A stretch of DNA of 64,000 nucleotides, from positions 4,836,001 through 4,900,000 of the forward strand of contig CP085829.1 in assembly GCA_020809705.1 (NCBI GenBank), written 5' to 3'. Below the pieces are notes generated by a model that was not told where the DNA came from, made no database searches, and saw only the letters and a list, made by a program, of their open reading frames with translations. This document shows, one piece after another, positions 43,601 to 56,312 of this stretch. The translations under genes and the position numbers were made by a program. The stretch's first letter is position 1. Each line of letters starts with the position of its first letter. The stretch is from Calonectria ilicicola (Eukaryota > Ascomycota > Sordariomycetes > Hypocreales > Nectriaceae).

Positions 43601-44321
43601 TTGTGCCGTAATAAGGAGCAGGCTCATGTGCCATGGTCCTGCACAAAAATTAAATCCAGTTTCACATGCGTCCAAGCCACTCCCATCCAATACGCAAGGG
43701 TTCCGGTGTCGCAGAGTCAGAGAAGGCTTTAAAACAGCTCTTTACACAACACACGCAGTCATTGAGCAACATGATACTCACTCACTGCACAGCGTGGAAT
43801 GCCGTTGCAAATGCAGAACATAGCCTCACTCTCACAAAAAGACCCCGTCGCTTTGGCCGTAGTTTGCCGTTTGTCTTCTCCGCAAGTTTCCCCAACACAC
43901 TCCACATGTTCAATTCTAGATCCCATTATGTCTCCATTCACTCGCATAAAAGGTAAAATAGGCCGGTGGGAGCTTTGGCCCCATCATGGTAGTTCCCAGA
44001 ACCTTTGCCCGCTCAACCAAACAAAGCAAAAAAAAAAATTGTTTGTAAACAAATATTTGTTTTTTAAGTATGAAATATTCGTGGGAATGTTTTTACGGAC
44101 ACCCATTATTGACTCCGATATACACCCATGCCAAAATATGCTGTCAAGTTCTCCTCTTCTCCCTTGGGCTCTCTCGCTCTTTGCAAACATACATCCCTCC
44201 AATTTTTTTCCGTGCCTAAGGTTGGTTCATGGACGCATGCATCTCTAGGTATCATACAAAATAAGAAAATAAAGACAAAAAAATTTGAGAAAAAGTCAAA
44301 TTTTGGTTCAAAAGCACTGTT
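40618..44321. other. Intergenic region of 3.7 kb, no gene seen
   Basis: GC-rich DNA with overlapping open frames on both strands (up to 221 codons at 41465-42130) that carry no domain. It contains long T runs at 42280-42305 and 42507-42520. From 43.5 kb it becomes AT-richer. It lies between the TBP promoter and the ETF-QO 3' end, so part is likely the ETF-QO 3' UTR. Confidence 0.45.
42280..42305. repeat. Poly(T) run
   Basis: About 25 consecutive T residues in GC-rich intergenic DNA. This could be the tail of an old retroposed sequence on the - strand or simple slippage. Nothing recognisable flanks it. Confidence 0.8.
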
Positions 44322-46320
44322 TTAGGACATGTAGTACTTGGGGCCTTCGCCTCCTTGAGGTACCTGCCAGTTAATATCCTGGTGAGGTGCCTTGATGTCG
44401 CATGTCTTGCAATGAATGCAGCTGGAGGGAGGCCACGGTTAGCAACTTCTCATGTGGAATTAAGGGAGTCTCAACCCTCTCGGGCCTATAGTAAAGTAAA
44501 ACTCACTTTTGGGCGTTGATCTGAAACCTCACGCCGTGTGGCTTGGTCTCATCCTCGACGTACTCATACACGCCCGCGGGACAGAAGCGGTTCTCGAGAC
44601 CCTTGTAGGTCGGGTATGTGGAATCAGTGTGGGCGTCCCAGTCGGCCACTTGCAGATGCACGGGCTGGTCCTCCTCGTGGTTGGTGCCGGTGCGGGAGAC
44701 GCTCGTCAGGAGGTCAAAGGTGATCTTGCCGTCGGGCTTCTCGTACTCGATCTTGGGGAATTTGTCTGCGGGCTGGGTGTTGGCGTGGTCGGGCGTCTTG
44801 TGCTTGAGGGTCCAAGGCACGCGGCCCTTGAAGAGGAAGGCCTCGAGACCCGAGTACATGACGCCGCCGTAGAGGCCGAGGGGCGTGTGGAACGAGGGCC
44901 GCATGTTTCGCACCTCGCGCAGCTCCTTCCAGATGGGCGACTTGCGCAGCTTCTCCTCGTAGTCGTAGAGGAAGATGCTGCCGTCGGAATTCTCGTTGAT
45001 GGCGGTCCATGTGGCCTCGGCGGCCAGCATGCCCGACTTCATGGCGTTGTGGGTGCCCTTGACCTTGGGCACGTTGACGAAGCCGGCCGAGTCGCCGATC
45101 AGGGCGCCGCCGGGGAATGCGACCTTGGGGATGGACTGGAAGCCGCCCTCGATGAGCGAGCGGGCGCCGTAGGAAATGCACTTGCCGCCCTCGAGCACGT
45201 TCTTGAAGAGCGGGTGCATCTTGAGCTTCTGGAATTCTTGGTAAGGGGAGAGCCAGGGGTTCTGGTAGTCGAGCGAGACGACCAGGCCCAGGCTGACGAG
45301 GTTCTCGCCAAAGTGGTACATGAAGGAGCCGCCGTAGACGTCCTTGGACAGCGGGTAGCCCATTGAGTGGGTGATCTGGCCCTTTTCGAATTTGGCCGGG
45401 TCAATTTCCCACACCTCTTTGATGCCCAGGCCGTACGTTTGGTGCTGGCTGTCGGCGCGCAGGTCGAACTTGTTGATGACCTGCTTGCTCAGGCTGCCGT
45501 GGCAGCCCTCACCAAACATTGTGACACGGGCGTGGAACTCCATGCCGCGCTCAAAGGCCTCCTTGGGCTTGCCATCGCGGCCAATGCCCAGGTCGTTTGT
45601 GGCGACGCCCTTGACGGAGCCGTCGGTGTGGTAGACGACCTCGGAGGCAGCGAAACCTGGGTAGATCTCGACGCCCACCTCCTCAGCTCGCTCGCCGAGC
45701 CACTTGACGAACTGGTTCAAGCTGACAATGTAGTTGCCGTGGTTGCCCATCTGCGGCGGGGCGGGGAGCGGGATGGCGGCCGTCTTGGTGAGGAAGCGCA
45801 TGCGGTCGGCGCCGGCGGGGGTCGCGTGCTCAAAGCGGTTGGGGTTATCCTCGTCGAGCCAATCGGGGATGAGCTCGTTGATGGAGCTGGGCTGGATGAC
45901 GGCGCCCGAGAGGATGTGGGCGCCAATGTCGCCGGCCTTTTCGAGCACCAGGACGCGGAAGTCTTCGTTGCCGGCCTCGTTGGCGAGCTGCTTGAGGCGG
46001 ATGGCGGCGCTGAGCCCCGCGGGGCCGGCGCCGACGATGCACACGTCGACCTCGTCGGCCTCGCGCTCAATGTCCTTGGGATCGAAGGATTCGTCGTCTT
46101 CGTCGTTTCGTCGGCGGGTCGTGTTGCTGAAGCACCTGGCGCCCACGACGGGCACGCGCAAGACGGGCCAGGCGAGGTGGGAGCGGCGCGAGGAGGCGGA
46201 CCTCGACACGGCGGCGGCCGAGGGGCAGAAGCCGGCCCTCGGCCGCAATTGGGCGCGCGAGAGGGCCCGGGAGCTGTGCTGGACGCACCGGGAGAGGGGG
46301 CGGGGGGCGGCGGCGGACAT
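44322..46320 (-). CDS. CIR2: Electron transfer flavoprotein-ubiquinone oxidoreductase, mitochondrial
   Basis: Exons 44507-46320 and 44322-44421 (85 nt intron) give 637 residues. An Arg/Ser-rich mitochondrial presequence (about 1-65) precedes [19 protein letters not shown], the FAD-binding motif (GAGPAG at 97-102). The ubiquinone-binding hydrophobic helix region and the C-terminal 4Fe-4S ferredoxin-like domain follow; cluster ligands are Cys580 in FCPAGVYEY and Cys606, Cys609, Cys612 in CIHCKTC. The last three ligands are supplied by the short second exon, so the intron must be spliced for an active enzyme. It passes electrons from ETF (beta-oxidation, amino acid catabolism) to ubiquinone in the inner mitochondrial membrane. 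The start is the first ATG (46320) after a TTG-initiated extension. Strong GC3 bias produces long shadow frames opposite. Confidence 0.97.
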
Positions 46321-48600
46321 GGTTGAGAGCAATTGGCAAGGACGGAGGGCGGCGCCTTTCGGGAGGGAGGGATGCGGAGAACTCGAGAGGAGCTTCTTGA
46401 AGCCTCTGACGGGCGGGAGAGGGGAAGACGGACGACTTAAAGGAAAGCCAAGCTAGTTGAATCAAAGTTGCAGGTGCCGTCAATGGCGAAAAAAGCTCCC
46501 ATGCCGGTGGCCGGGTCGTTTGGTGGGGTTGCCCGGAGCTGGAGTACTTTGACAATTATCTAGCCGGCAATTGGCTGGGCAGTGGGGATAGTGGAGGGGA
46601 GTGGGGACCGGCACGGGCGAGTTTTCTATGGCAGCTATTTTTCTGGCTTGTGATGTGCCCTGTGTGCTTCGCTGTTGATAGCCGCGGGGCCGCCGGCACA
46701 GTCAATTCCAGTGCCCTTTGGCAGTCGATGGTCAGGTCCCGGATTCCCTGTGTAGTGGCGCCAATGACGCCGTCTTATGGCCCTGAACGAACCTAACCCC
46801 CCCTGGCCGCTGCCGCTGTGTGTTGTGTTGTGTGCGCTGCTTTCTGTCGGCGCTCGGGATTTCATAGCCGAGCTGGGAACGAGGCTCTTTGGCTGCGCTC
46901 TGGCTCTGGGGGAGCGTGAGGGGCGGTACCGAGGAACAAACTTGTCTGTTCGGCTCAGCCCAGTCAGTTTCTACGAATGAATTTAGGCGTGGCTGCTTTG
47001 CCGCGCCCGCTGCAACCCAGCCAATTGCCACGGCCAGTCAGGCAGCCAGTTGGTCACGCGCGATTCTGCCCTGACTCCTTTGTAAAATGAAGCTCCCGCT
47101 CTGCCTCACGAGACGGCGCAAAACCAACAGTGCTGCTTGCTGCTAAAGCTGAAGCTCCTTGCTTGCCCTTGCGTCAATGCCAACCAACTAAACCCCCTGC
47201 CCCAAGCGTTCGGGATTAGTGACGCTTAGGCCGATCGCCAAGCTCGGCTTCTTCGGTTTCTCCCCGCAGCGCTCTCCCGGCCTAAGCTGTTTGGCTACCG
47301 GCGCATTGCTTCGGCCCAGGTAGGTCTGTTAATTTAGCCAGGTTGCCGTCTTTGAGCGGCGAACGGGGTCGGCTACTTGCGACATGAGGCCACTCTTAAT
47401 AAGTCTATCTGGAGCATCCAGCTGATAAACTATGGATCACATACACACACGCGCATGTCGTAAGTCATTGCATGTGGTGGAAAAAACCAGGGCAATTCAA
47501 AGCAAGAGTGGGGGAGGGTTGCAAGAGTGGCGTATACACACCCCTTGGTCGGGATTTTGTGTCCGACGCCGCTGCTCTCACTATGTGCAGCGAACAGCGA
47601 AGCCAATATGGTGCGTTCGGGAAAGCGTCCGATTATGGAAGGACTTGGCGCCGTTTCTGCTGAAACCTCTGTGTTCATACATTCACAATCAGTCTAGGAA
47701 TTGGCGTTGGTTGTTTTCAGTTGGATGGTTGCGACCGTCAATCAATCTAAATCCGTGTTCGCCGTGTGTTTCCGTTTACGGTGTACATTATGTCATCGGG
47801 TGTGGTTTGATGCTGCTTGTGGTAGAATGTTCAAAGTGGTACTTTTTGGAGGCTGATTGATCTCACGGATGTCACACTTTATGCCTGCACACCACAGCAT
47901 CTGGCTCCGATTATGACACCGCCACGACGAGAGTGCACATGACACGCGTGTAATACCACATTCCTATAAAAAAAAACCCCCAAAAAAAACCTCACTAGAA
48001 ATACCGCATATTATGAAAGAACGGTGTAGATGCGCTTAGATGAAGAGGATTCACTCACGTCAGAAGCCGCGATGCTACCCTACATCACGACTCTCACCAT
48101 TCGGATTTTCGACCATGCGCCTCCTCACCTAGGTCTGGCCCAAAATTCCACACCGAACTGGGAGCCAGGGGTCACTGACACGTGATGTACCATTAACCTG
48201 CATCTGCCTTTCCGTCTGCTTATCACGGCCAAATCACGTTGCGAGGATGATCCATGGCGTCGGATTTGATATTCCAGTGTAAAATATTGCACAACGTCAC
48301 TCTTGTGGTAAATAAACCCATTGGCATGGGAATAATGCTCCTTATTCGCCGCACTGCATGTCATCATCATGTTCAACGCGTCACCCACACTTTTTGACGT
48401 GGATGACTCTGAGTGATGGATGATATGAATGCTACACCGACAATGACGCCACCTATGGCTTATGTATCCCCAACTTATTAATGGAATATTTACACCACGA
48501 TATAGCTAAAGTTGAGGATTTGACTCTCCAAGCACGGCAGATGGCAACCTGATTGATCCATGGGCATAATTTTCTCCGTTAAACTCAAAAAGTAAGAAAA
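46321..48600. other. Intergenic region, no gene seen
   Basis: GC-rich promoter-like DNA to about 47.4 kb, then AT-richer sequence. A 142-codon + strand frame (47432-47860) has no domain and unusual composition. It is not called. Confidence 0.45.
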
Positions 48601-50029
48601 AAAAATGTTGGGGAGTAACTTTAAAAAACCCATCCACTTTGCACCGCTTACCCCCGGGTCAATCGACCACGAGGTTTAATAAGGTATAATAAAAAATACC
48701 CTCCAGGTGACGTCCCTTGAGAAACAAAAGAACAACCAAGATCAATACCGTACATAAAACAGTGTTTCCTATGCAGCCCACACGATCGAGGCAAGAGTCC
48801 CGACTTGACCAAGTTCCTACGTCTTCTTCCACAAGACAACCGTATGCCACTTATATCTGCTAGAACTATCCCTTTTACCCATGTTGTTGAAACCAAAAAG
48901 TAGGTCATCCCAGAGATGAGCTCAAGTGGAGTTCCCAATGTTGTTGTCCTTGGGACGCCATTTGGAGAAAACCTGTTATGGCAGAACATATGGGATGTTC
49001 CAGTTTCGAGATGTGAAATAAGTTGAGTTTGAGGTGCGCTCGACTCACATTGTCACTTTGGCATCTCTTTCTGCCTCATGTTCGACCAGCTTCCATCCAC
49101 TCATAAGCGTAATCTCATGTTCGGGCTCATCCAGCACGATACCTAGGGGACTGTAGCTATGAGCAATGAAACGTTCGCATTAACGGGTCACTGGTGGCTG
49201 CTGTTCTTCGGCCACCTGGGGTTGATAGTAAATGCCTGTGTTGTATCCCCGATTGTCGGTGGATGTCTGTTGCTAAGCTCCTTCAGTTCGATGCCTTGGC
49301 AAGGCTAATCTCTCGTTGAAGACTTTTTTTTATGAGGATCAACTGCCTCATCGAGTCTTGCATAATTTGCACAATTCCCAAAGTTCTTCGTCCCCAGCAC
49401 CAGCACAAAGCAAGGCCCAGATTCATCCTCTGCAGTGACTGTAAAAAAACTACACTGCTCATAAGATCTAAGCGATGTATGGATCAAGTTTGTGATGCTC
49501 TCTTCATCATCCACGTTGATGATAGACATCTTCCCTTTTGAGAGACTGGAGTAGGCGAATCAGCTACCCGAGGAATGGGCAAATGGCTCTCATTTATCCA
49601 ATGCTAAGAGGGAATTGGAGAATGGAAAGTGTTGCCCCGACATCTTGCTTGGGAGATAAAATTTGCTTGCTCTGATCGTCATTGTTGACCAGCGAATGTT
49701 TGAGAAGCTCTGAACAGCAACGGTACCCTACTTTTGTTCCATCTCCATCACTGCACAACTGACCAACATATTGTGTGATGATTTATGAAATCTTCATGGC
49801 TGAGCCAAGATTTGACAAGAAATCCCTTTCTCACCCAATGGTTATCGCAACCTGTAATGTTTTTGGTGTTGCTACATGAGTCACATTTGAGGAGAAAAGG
49901 AAGAGGCGAGATATCGGTATCAGCCAAGAGAATCCTTTCCATATTTACTCCTGCATGGATTTAAATGAGATATGCCTTTCTATTCTGAGCGGGATCAGGC
50001 ACCTTGACGAGTTGCAACTTCAAGAGCTG

Positions 50030-50190
50030 AATGAAATTCACGTGAATGTGTTTCGTGCGTGCGTGGAATTCTGGGTTATGTGCTAGATCTCTGGCGCTTT
50101 GGTTGTCACAAAACATGACGGATCGGAGAGTTCAACGGGTGCCCGAGTTCTTCGAGGAAAGAGTGTATCCATATGGCCTCACAACTCGTC
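50030..50190 (-). mobile_element. Ty1/copia retrotransposon RNase H relic
   Basis: The - strand encodes DNQSARDLAHNPEFHARTKH followed by IHV (50035-50113). This is the C-terminal RNase H signature of copia polyproteins (DNQ.A..LA.NP.FHARTKHID). Just upstream, in a second frame, AIWIHSFLEELGHPL matches the preceding EAIWL..LLEELG.PL motif. The two are separated by a frame change and a TGA. No LTRs, integrase or intact reverse transcriptase were recognised nearby, so it is a fragment. Confidence 0.75.
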
Positions 50191-53187
50191 GATGACAAGG
50201 CGTCGTGTCAAATCTCCAATCAATGCGGAGTCATATACCCGAGGCTGAAATACCCTGTGTCCATTGCCCACACCGATTTCTTGTGAGAAGTGTAGGCTGT
50301 TGGCTCGCAACAAACTTGCCCCGGAGGCTCAAAATAGACGACCGAGCCATCATCTCGAAGCAAATCATGTCTGCTGCCACTTTCGGGTTGAACTGTCTGG
50401 TGTCTCAACAATATTAACTGACTAAAACTTTTGCAGTTGTTCCAAGATGAATAACGTCAATCGCTTTGGCTGAATTTAGAAGAAATGGTAAGTGAAGAGG
50501 TGCTTGGTGCATGTGTGATTTTGGGTATCGCAGCGCTGTCAGTACTGCTGGAGAAATTTCGCGCATGCTGTCGTGAGATAGCCGACGGTTGGCCTTGACA
50601 CTCGATTCACCCCTCTCGGCGGCTTTCAGTCGGGCTGCTTTCATTCGAATAATCTATCACCGGTGATTTTTGAGCGGCGTGTCGGGTCCCAATAGCTTGT
50701 TGGAAGATATCTGTCGAGGAACTAAGTCATTCCTTTTTTTAGACATCCCGCATCGCTTCTTCCTTGGTCGATACAGAAAACCCTCCTCATGCCCAGGATC
50801 GCTACTCTGTGGGCTGGTGAGAAATGCACCTTTGGAGAAAATCTAGTGGCAGCCATCACAAACACTATGGCATCTCGCACTCCGATCTTCTGGCCACAAG
50901 TTCAAAGGTCAACACTCTGGAAGCTCATTGGATGAAATGAACATCGGCACGGGAGCTGATGCGGAGCCATTCCTCGATACTTGGTGAAAACTGGCTTGTT
51001 TCTCAGGAATCGTTGGATGGGGTGGATGTACGAGTAAACCAAACTCTCCGTATGCACTTGCTCAGGTGAAAAGTTGCTCTTCTACTGCGAGCGCCATGTA
51101 CTTCTCTAGGAATTCTTCCCAGTCGCACATTTTGTCTTGCATCACAAATATTTTGTTGCTTGACCATGTCGCAATTGCCATCCCAATGTCACGCAGGATC
51201 ATAATGTCTGCGCCACCGTGTAGCACAGGACGAGTGGCTCAAGCTTCGCCAAGCGACAGTTCTTAAAGACAATTGACCATGAAGAATATTCACCAAGCAC
51301 CAGCTAGTGCCTCAAGGGATCTCGGAACGGCATTTTGGAGAAACATGCAAGATCAAGATGAGACCCCATCATTAATAATGCCTCCAGGTTGAAATGCTTT
51401 GTCAACGCTCCCGCGAGACTAGAAATGATAGGTACTAAAGTACACTACCGATTAGCATTTGGTCTTGCTAGGCATTTTCTGTTTGAGACAATCAGATAAT
51501 CAGTTTGTGTTGGACTTGATTTGCTCGGGCAGACATTTATCGTTTGGAGCTAGTAGACAGTTGGTTTGCGCGAGAGTTGGCTTTGAAAAATCCCGAAATT
51601 AGGAGTTGTCGAAATGGCCATCTGAGTTGATAACTGACAATTGAGATGTTAATATTCTTTCTAATGCCGAACTACAGGTACTAGCTGTAGTCCCTGGTGC
51701 CCTCTGACTGCCCACGCATATTTTTTTGGACTGGTTGGTGCGGTTAAACAACCGTATTGCCCTGGATCTCCCGGATGAGGCACGGCATAGTTGCATTCCG
51801 ATATGGGAATCATTGAGGCGGCCTCGTGCTCACAGCCAGTTTTGTCAATTGCAATCAAGTAGAATACACGGGACTTTATGTAATGCGCCCCATGGTGAAG
51901 GCTAGGAGGGTTCCAGGCGAGAGAAGGCGTCGTGCTTGATCATCTACTTCGTGTGGTATTCCATGTCATACCCTTTGTTTTCTCCCTCAATAAGCTAGGC
52001 GTAATGACTGAAGGGTTGGCGCCAGTGGAATTTTATCATTTCACAGTGCATAATCTCCCGTTGTTCAGAGTTCAACCATGCTGGTATAGCTGCTTCCGTC
52101 GACAAGATGGTCATGAACTTGGTGATCCATGACCTTTTTACACTATCATGGTAGGAGTCGGATGACTTAAGAAGGGAGAAATGGACAACCTCCTTCTGGC
52201 TAATTCTCACAAGGCAGCCCACAATCTGCTCCATCGTTTGCGCATTGATTAACAATATGAGCGCTATAGACCAGTGACGTCGGGTTTAGCAATGCTCGAG
52301 TGCGTATCATCTAACGCAAAATATTCAATAGACGGCGAATTTAGTGGCGAGGGTGACTCGTGATCATATAATGGCGTACTTCGAATCGGAGCCACAAATT
52401 ACGATGGAATTTGCGAGAGTTCTGGCAATTATTTGTTGATGCAATATGACTTTAGCCTTAGGAATTGGTCCCAGGGTAGAAGCCGAGGTGGCTATCCATG
52501 CGGCCATCTCTGCAGATTCCTGCATCATGATTTTTCTTGTTGAACCGTCTGACAAATTTTGTAGTTACGGTACGACCTCTGACCAAGAACCAATGACAAC
52601 TGCGAACCCTTTTCTAGCTCAATGTCGATATTGATATCTTCGGAGTAAAAGGCGCACAATGTTAGACTGGTGTTGACGAGGGGGGCGTAAAAGAACGAGT
52701 CGGTCTTCCCGTAATGGTACTGCAGACATATCCTCAGTCACCTCATTCGCCTCTGGTCGGTACCGAGGTGTTTCGCTGGCAATCTCCACCCAATAATGTC
52801 GAATGAAGTATGACTGAGTGTACCCTGATCTCGGTATTTTTTGACCAACGTCGGAACCCAGTGAGCTTGAAGCCGTCCGCAAAAACCCCAAGAAGGCGGT
52901 GCGGTTGGCTGTTATCCATTTCGCTTGAGAACTGTGTCTTGGCGGTTCTGTTCACAAAGTTCCCGCTCTGCGGTCAAGTGGGGTGGCTCGTACCGGGAGT
53001 GCTTCCTGGTTTTCGGGGTAGTCAAGCCTTTGTCCTGGTGTTCCCGGCTTCATGGCAAGCCTGAACTTGAACTCCAACATATGTCTACTCGGAGAATTGG
53101 GGAGTTCTTAAGTGCTAGGAGGTACCTTGGCTCCAAAGGCAACCCGGGGAAAAAGAACAGTTGGGACATGGAATATTTTCTCCCCAA

Positions 53188-53905
53188 CTAGCCAAAATAT
53201 CGCACATTTTGAAGCCTGGGTATCAAATTTGCATCGTTACTTGAAGAGATATGCGGGTTTGCTGAGACCCATCGTTCTAGCCAAGGAAGATGTCCATGTA
53301 GAAAGCTGATGTACTCTTCGTCTCGTTCTACAGAAGGGATTTTTTGGCAGCAGAGCAAAGCCCTAGGGCTGGGTTCATCGTTGTGACCGCTCTTACCTTG
53401 CAAGGGAATTAAAATGAGATTCTGTGCTCTAGCGACACCTCGAAGGCCACTCATATCCCCGTTGGTTGCTTCGGTGCTGTATGTTCCAGATGCTGAGTGA
53501 TACTTCTTGTCCTCTGGATCGGTAAAATCATCTTTGGTTCCGTCGGTGTTTGTCGTGATAATACTAATTCGGAAGACTTGATGCCAGAGAAGGAGGGTTT
53601 CGGGTGTCACCCAGCGTCCTTAGGACTGGCTATTTTGTGCTTCGGGCGCCATCTCCCGGACCGCAATGGTGGGGCTTCTACTGACTTGATACCCCTGATT
53701 GGGGCCGTTGAAAGTCAAGTGAAGGATATTTGAACTATGAGAATCGGCGAAGTCTCTAAGTGGCATGTGTCCACCAATGTATAGGATTCGCAAGTAGTTC
53801 TTCAATATAAAAGAAATATCGGCAATAATGTGTGGGTTTTCTTCAGCTCGTTCAATTTTTCGTCATTGTTCATCGTTATGGCCGACTGATTGATAAATTG
53901 CCAGA
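53188..53905 (-). pseudogene. Frame with two internal stops, part of the decayed region
   Basis: One - strand frame stays open for about 239 codons apart from a TGA at 53863-53865 and a TAA at 53620-53622. It reads ENPHIIADISFILKNYLRIL, then after the TAA, GRWVTPETLLLWHQVFRISI and on to LPWLERWVSANPHISS. Composition is that of a real soluble protein. I recognise no domain. A TGA from CGA or TGG and a TAA from CAA are the simplest explanations. Confidence 0.5.
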
Positions 53906-54582
53906 GAACATATCTTCCAGCCATGGGCAAAAGGGTGAAATATCGTAACGGTTTGGTTGCTCCACGATTGACCCGTTTCTCGGAACATTGAGGACATTAG
54001 TTCACTCTCTACGGCCGCTAGGTTCTCCTGCGACCTTCTGGTGGCTGATTTGGGTCATAGTTAGACTTGGACGCGGAAAAACCCTTATAAATGTTGCAAA
54101 TATACCAAGAAGGATGAGATAGGCGTGCAGAATTCTACCCTCGGTGTCCTTGGACAGGCCTAGGAAAAGCAGTGCCACGCTCTCCCAGAAGAGGTAGATT
54201 CATCTGTGTAGAGAACGAAGCCCACCTTGATGATGTGCATAGATTCAACTATGTACCATGCATTGAGCATGTTTTTCATTGTTTGCGGACTGGTTATAGT
54301 CAAACACGCGAGATAATGGATACCACAATAGTTTTTTTGGCACTCTGCACCACCTCATTCGTGCCATAATCACAGAAAGACCGCAGCTACAGTCTGAAGA
54401 AGGCGGCAGCACCTTATACCATGACTAGTGATATGTATGAGAATATAGGCCTGGGGATAATACTTGAGATACTTGGAAATAATGAAAGTAGAGTACCCAA
54501 GCTGAACTTGAAATGAATTGTTGGGCGACAAAACCATGGAAGGCAAGATGCCTGTATCCTCGACATATGGTTACAGCTGTTT

Positions 54583-54880
54583 TCATGCCCGTCGAAAAAC
54601 TTGGTACTTTTGCGCCCAACCAAATCTGGTATTGAAAGATGCTCCTTGTTGCATTTCGATGAGGATATGCATCTTTTCAACTACATACTCGGCAGCCTTT
54701 CTCTTACTGGATGGCGATGTAGGATGGCAAGAGAATGTATTTCCTTGCTCGCTGTGATAATTGTCTAAGATCCCGAGAAGAATCTCATGGTAAATTTTTT
54801 TGGGGGAGCCATGAGACTGTCGAATTCCTCAGGGGATTGACTGCACTGATATTGCTGAAGTCTTGCGGTTGCCTGTTCTA
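54583..54880 (-). pseudogene. Coding-like segment split by a frameshift
   Basis: Upper part encodes LEQATARLQQYQCSQSPEEF then DSLMAPPKK. The frame then shifts at an A/T homopolymer (about 54794-54800), and the lower part continues with IYHEILLGILDNYHSEQGN and HILIEMQQGASFNTRFGWAQ to a stop at 54583. Joined in sense the two parts look like one protein, so a homopolymer indel is likely. The family is unknown. Confidence 0.45.
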
Positions 54881-55512
54881 ATTAATGTACGAGATTCTCA
54901 GGCCAAACATTTCAATAGCTGGTCGACTCGAAATTTTTCGCCATCGATGCTTGTCGGCAATCGAACCAACTGATTGCCAAAGCAGATGAGTTAGAACTTT
55001 TTTCTGATCATGTTGGATTGTTGGGTTGCTTCGGGAATGTGCTGAGATTATCTTGGTTGTAACCTGAGACTGATTGAGGTGCCGAGAAGATCTCATCGTT
55101 TCCTTCTTTTCGGATACTCATTTCGATGAGAAAATCGAAACAGTGATCTATATGAAGTGCTCTTGGGCTGCTTTTTTCAGTTGTAAGCTACTGAGGAAAC
55201 TAAACAAGGCTTCCACAGTTCTGCGCGAGAAAAAAAAGATAAAGGATGAGTAGTTTGATCCGCTCTGAAGGATGAACCGGAAGGTTGTGTTGATTGTTGT
55301 TAGTGTTGTATTTTTGGACAGAGTGGCGTACAATCGGGCCTCGCTTCTGGAATGGAGTCTCGGTAGGCCCAATGGTTATCTCAATATAATATGATTGGTT
55401 TTGGTGACTGGCGTTTGTATAGATGAGAAGCGGTTGAGAGTACTGAGGTTGCTTTGATGTTTTGATGATGCCTTGAAAACGCATGCTTCTTGATGTCGTG
55501 AGAATATCGGGG

Positions 55513-56184
55513 CTAACCCGAGGGCAAATCATGACAGAATTGAACACCTGATCGTCCATAATACCTTTTTGCTGGACTCATTGAGTTGCATTCGTCGTGC
55601 AGTGGCTGGCTGGAATCCCCATTCTCCACTACACTAAGCTGCTGCAAACCCTGGGCTCGAGCATCGCTCGGCCCAGCCCACTGATGATCCCCACAGTCTA
55701 CCCAATCAGCCAGTTTTTGCAAAGCAAGACGCCCATGAAGGCGGTCCCCAGGCGCCGCGGTGGTACGTATAGATGACTCAGGAGTTGACTAAATCTCAGA
55801 TTGTCCTCCTACCCCGCTAAACTTCCCCTGGCAGTATTTGACAAGTGACCGTTGAAGGTTAGTCAATGCCGGTTTAGACCCTGTTGTCACAGGCTCGGGG
55901 TCGTATATTAGTAGGGCTTTCTCCTTTGGCTTGTTAATGAGTGCGGCCACCTAGGTACGCATCTCATGGTGCACCCTGCCATTCTCATCCTGCCCTATTA
56001 TAGCCCCAGTAGACCCATGGAATGAGGGTGTGGGTAAACGAACGGTCCTGAGGGAGTGTTTCATGGTGCATGGATTCACCACAACAAAGTTCAACAACAG
56101 ACTGGAGGACAGGACATCAAATCCAATGATAAAGAGTGAAAATGAGACTCTTAAAAACTCCTTCTCGTCTCTTGGAATGCACAA
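55513..56184 (-). pseudogene. Open frame interrupted by two TAG codons
   Basis: A single - strand frame of about 224 codons is interrupted only by TAG at 55951-55953 and 55789-55791. Around the first stop it reads GQDENGRVHHEMRT, stop, VAALINKPKEKALLIYDPEP; after the second it continues with STPESSIRTTAAPGDRLHGR and KLADWVDCGDHQW. The frame continues upstream of 56184 behind a further TAG. Both stops could come from CAG or TGG by C-to-T change. The VAALINKP...LLIYDPEP stretch loosely recalls the core strands of Ulp1-type cysteine proteases, but this is too weak to call. Confidence 0.5.
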
Positions 56185-56312
56185 ATTCTTCTAGAGCGCG
56201 ATGTGACAAAGGCGACAATCTTGCTCTTGTTGGACGTGGCATTCAGGCGGTGCTCGCACGATCCGAGGTCTATACAGGACCATTGGGCTGTCATGAATAG
56301 ACCATTATGATG

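Noticed and set aside
44509..46326. Two long + strand open frames (285 and 319 codons) opposite ETF-QO
   Set aside because: They mirror the GC-rich third positions of the ETF-QO exon, consist of Gly/Ala/Val/Asp-rich sequence and contain no domain. They are shadows of the real gene.
47432..47860. 142-codon + strand frame
   Set aside because: Starts with an ATG, but the protein is an even mixture of Cys, Trp, Arg and Ser with no domain, and the flanks lack intron signals or homologous features. Chance frame.
48606..49010. Possible LTR beginning TGTTGG at 48606
   Set aside because: No second copy of the sequence was found near 57-58 kb or elsewhere in the window, so an LTR cannot be supported.
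55513..56184. Ulp1-type cysteine protease in the decayed region
   Set aside because: Only a loose resemblance of one short strand-like stretch; no His/Asp/Cys catalytic set could be located.
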